This document shows positions 61,345 through 64,000 of a stretch of DNA of 64,000 nt, in pieces. How positions within the stretch are numbered: the first letter of the stretch is position 1; every line of letters starts with the position of its first letter. The notes beneath the pieces are model-generated. The model was not told where the DNA came from, did no database searches, and was given only the letters and a program-made list of their open reading frames with translations. Position numbers and translations under genes: made by a program. This stretch comes from Heliocidaris erythrogramma (taxonomy: Eukaryota; Echinodermata; Echinoidea; Camarodonta; Echinometridae), in assembly GCA_025617745.1 (NCBI GenBank), contig CM046868.1:21691608-21755607 (forward strand), written 5' to 3'.

Positions 61345-64000
61345 TCCACTTGCTCTTTACAAGTTCCATCAAAAATATATTACCAGAAAGTAGGAAAATA
61401 CATGCCCCTATAAAAAAAACAACAACAAAGGGGCCTGTTGGAGACTGCAGTGCTATACAGTGTATGTGTATTTCAATAGCCCTGGAGGGACAATCGCCCT
61501 AAGCCCGATGTGCACTTTGAGCTACGTGCTCAATTCATAGTAAAATGAAACTTAAAAAACGATGCTGGTACCACTGACTCAACAGCTTGCAAGGATAAAC
61601 ACAATATCTTTAGTCAGGCATGAGTTATGTCTTTCTTTTCGAGCAGATGGTCAATTATACATAATAAATTCTATGCCTGCCAAAAAATGTCAATTCCCTA
61701 AGTAAATATTTGTTGAAAATAATGCATATAAAATGCATATCAGAACCATATAAACTGGGTAAGTTCTTTTCATATTATCAAAAGGGGTTGTATTCATTTT
61801 TTTTAATAGAGTTAAATAGATTTGACTGCATTGTAGATCCTGCAGGCTTACAAGCTTAACTTAGGGTTTGCAATAGATATAATACATGTAAATTTCATCA
61901 CATGGACTTCAAACTTTCAGTGAGTCATTGAGGTTTTCTGCATCAGGAACATTTATTGACCAAATGACAAAGTTGTGGTTTTTAGACAATGACGCAAAGA
62001 GTAACACTTGATCCTCAATGAGACACACCAGTAACAAAGAATGCTTTGGTTCAATCTTCCTAAGAGTCTAATAGGGTGTTGCAAGAAAGTTGCGATTGAT
62101 TGCAAGTTGCAACTGATCGGTACTGACCAAACAAAATCAATGTTGCAAACGCATCTTCTTGAATGGGCAGACCCTGAATCATTCAGAATGGTTGTTCTAA
62201 TTTGCTTTACAATTTGCAATTGATTGCAACTTTCTTGCAACATCCCATAAGACTCTATAATGGGAATTTGTTACAATGGAAAGTACTAAAGTATTTAATC
62301 CTTTGAGACCAAAGGGTGTCCATGACTCCATTGATACCAAGTATGTGCAGCGGCTATAAAAAAAGTTTGTGATAATGATTGGGTCAAGTCAGGATCCCTG
62401 GAAAGTAGATGACCATGCTGCTTTTAATGTAGCGCTGGTACTTCGTCATGTGATTGGTCATGTGATTGTGAATGAAACCATCTAGAAGTTATTGGGAAAG
62501 GTGGTTAATGTAATATACATGTACATGATGGTTAAATTGCAAGGTTTTGGTACCACTACCATCAAAGTAATATCATATGTGTACCTTGCTGAAAATTACA
62601 TACCGGTACAGTGAAAAGTAATGCATATGAACATGTACACAGATATGGGTAGGCCGTACATGTATGTACATGTACGGTTAAATGTTTACATGTATATTGG
62701 ATGATACACATGTGTTAAAATTTTGTCGAAGTTTTAATTTGTAGTTATCAAGCAATCCTTTTCATGTGGCATTGCTAATTTGCTACTATGATATTCTTCT
62801 ACACAGAAATTTTAAAAATGAAGGAGAAAGCTGACAATTGTTTTTTTTAACACCCTACATGTAGAACTCAACCTTCTCTTTAATCTGCAATGTGCGATCC
62901 AACCACCTCCTCCCAACTCTTTGATTGTACTTCCCAGAAGTTGGCACAACAAAATTACCCCATACAGGTAGGCCTAATGGACTGTAACATCATGGAATAA
63001 TTCCTTGGTAACACTGACTGTGTGTAGGAGGATCACTAGTTGGAAAGCCTCTTTGCATCCTGGACAACTGTTCCTACAGTACAGAGTACAGACAGGTACA
63101 GGTGTATTGTCAACAGTAAAATCGAATGCACGTTCCTGGAGTTAGTGCGTTTGGAATCTGGATCAATACAGTGTACATGTATGTTCTTGAAATAAGAACT
63201 ATGATATTGATTCATTGAGAAACCTTTTCGAGATAATAAATTATAGCATCAAATGAATAATCGAGTTGGTTCGAGAAAACAGCTTCTAAAGTACTAAAGA
63301 TCATGAAGAATAGAATTGACTGAGTGGATAAAACTAGTCTGTAGTCTTTGATGCGAGCATATAAACATCTTCTCAAACCAACTGCTCAAGTAAAAACAAT
63401 GTAGATATACATGTAGGTCTACACTGTACATGGCATGTAACTACATGTACATGTATACACAGCACTGTACAAGCCAGCCTTTCTCTAGCATTGTGAACTG
63501 CGACTACAAAGTGTTGACTACATGCTTTTCGCTGAAATTACATACATTTTTTATCTAAAAATTAAACTAAATAAAACTTTTCTATTGATTGATTGCATTC
63601 ATTAAGTTAAATTTAGTTAACCAACTTACAACTCACAAAAAAAACCATGATTTATTGCGTTGTCTGCCCACAGTTCGTAATTTGGCAGAATGTAATAACT
63701 CCACTTTTTGAAAGGTAAAACCTGTGCATAACTATACATGTACACAGTGCTGTCGCAAAGCGGTACGGTGCTGGACAGGTTTTGTCAGTCAAATGATAAC
63801 ATTTTATACTTTATTACCTTTATTACCGGATGTACTGGAAAAATGCAGTCTGCAGTCGGGTTTCCAGATCTATCTATCATCCAGTTCATTTCTAACTTTT
63901 TGTGTCACAAATTCATGCTGTAGATAGGCTGTGTGGCAGTGTCAGTGTATCGAAGCTACATTTGCAATATCAGGAAAGTTTAATTTATTCCGACCAGGGA
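61345..64000. other. Unassigned DNA with one MITE
   Basis: AT-rich with dense ACATGTA clusters (for example 62515-62525, 62655-62675, 63435-63455). Apart from the MITE at 62063-62257, nothing is supported. Confidence 0.55.
62063..62257. mobile_element. MITE with AGAGTCTWATRGGRTGTTGC ends
   Basis: 195 bp. AGAGTCTAATAGGGTGTTGC and GCAACATCCCATAAGACTCT are inverted, extended by AAGAAAGTTGCRATTGATTGC. AT-rich centre. Confidence 0.85.

Overview
This is a eukaryotic, AT-rich, intron- and repeat-dominated window, most likely from a marine invertebrate deuterostome such as an echinoderm. The evidence is inferential: spliced exons, a DIRS-type retrotransposon, tRNA-derived SINEs, many fold-back MITEs, Helentron-like tandem-repeat elements and abundant ACATGTA motifs. 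There are no operons, bacterial promoters or CRISPR arrays. Nearly all long open frames outside the retrotransposon are chance.

Host gene. Five minus-strand exons (37052-37167, 16806-16882, 4796-4874, 3232-3308, 50-159) join in one reading frame with matching intron phases and consensus splice sites. Together they encode about 152 residues of an ADAMTS/ADAM-type (reprolysin family) metalloprotease propeptide. Introns are about 20.2, 11.9, 1.5 and 3.1 kb. The 5' exon with the signal peptide was not found in 37.2-64 kb, and the catalytic domain lies beyond position 1.

Retrotransposon. A 6.3 kb DIRS-like tyrosine-recombinase element (6484-12819, genes on the minus strand) sits in the 11.9 kb intron, in the same sense as the host gene. 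It has 152-bp inverted terminal repeats, an internal complementary region that matches the circle junction of its two ends, a broken and internally duplicated Gag-like region, a reverse transcriptase/RNase H frame with a frame break, and an intact 324-codon tyrosine recombinase. It is inserted inside a monomer of a ~170-bp tandem-repeat element (6318-14265).

Other repeats. Two tandem-repeat elements (423-1060 and 6318-14265) share a Helentron-like plan. At least fifteen inverted-repeat (MITE-like) elements are spread along the window: TTAA-flanked families, a hAT-type MITE with a perfect 8-bp target duplication, a GGGGnGyGTTTCAT family, and one element nested in another. There are also a tRNA-Asn(GTT)-like sequence beside a tRNA-derived SINE, a second SINE, a 3' fragment of a non-LTR retrotransposon, two diverged long copies of one repeat in opposite orientation, and several microsatellites.

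Regions from about 38.5 to 64 kb contain only repeats and unrecognised AT-rich DNA. Whether they are intron 1 or upstream flank cannot be decided here.
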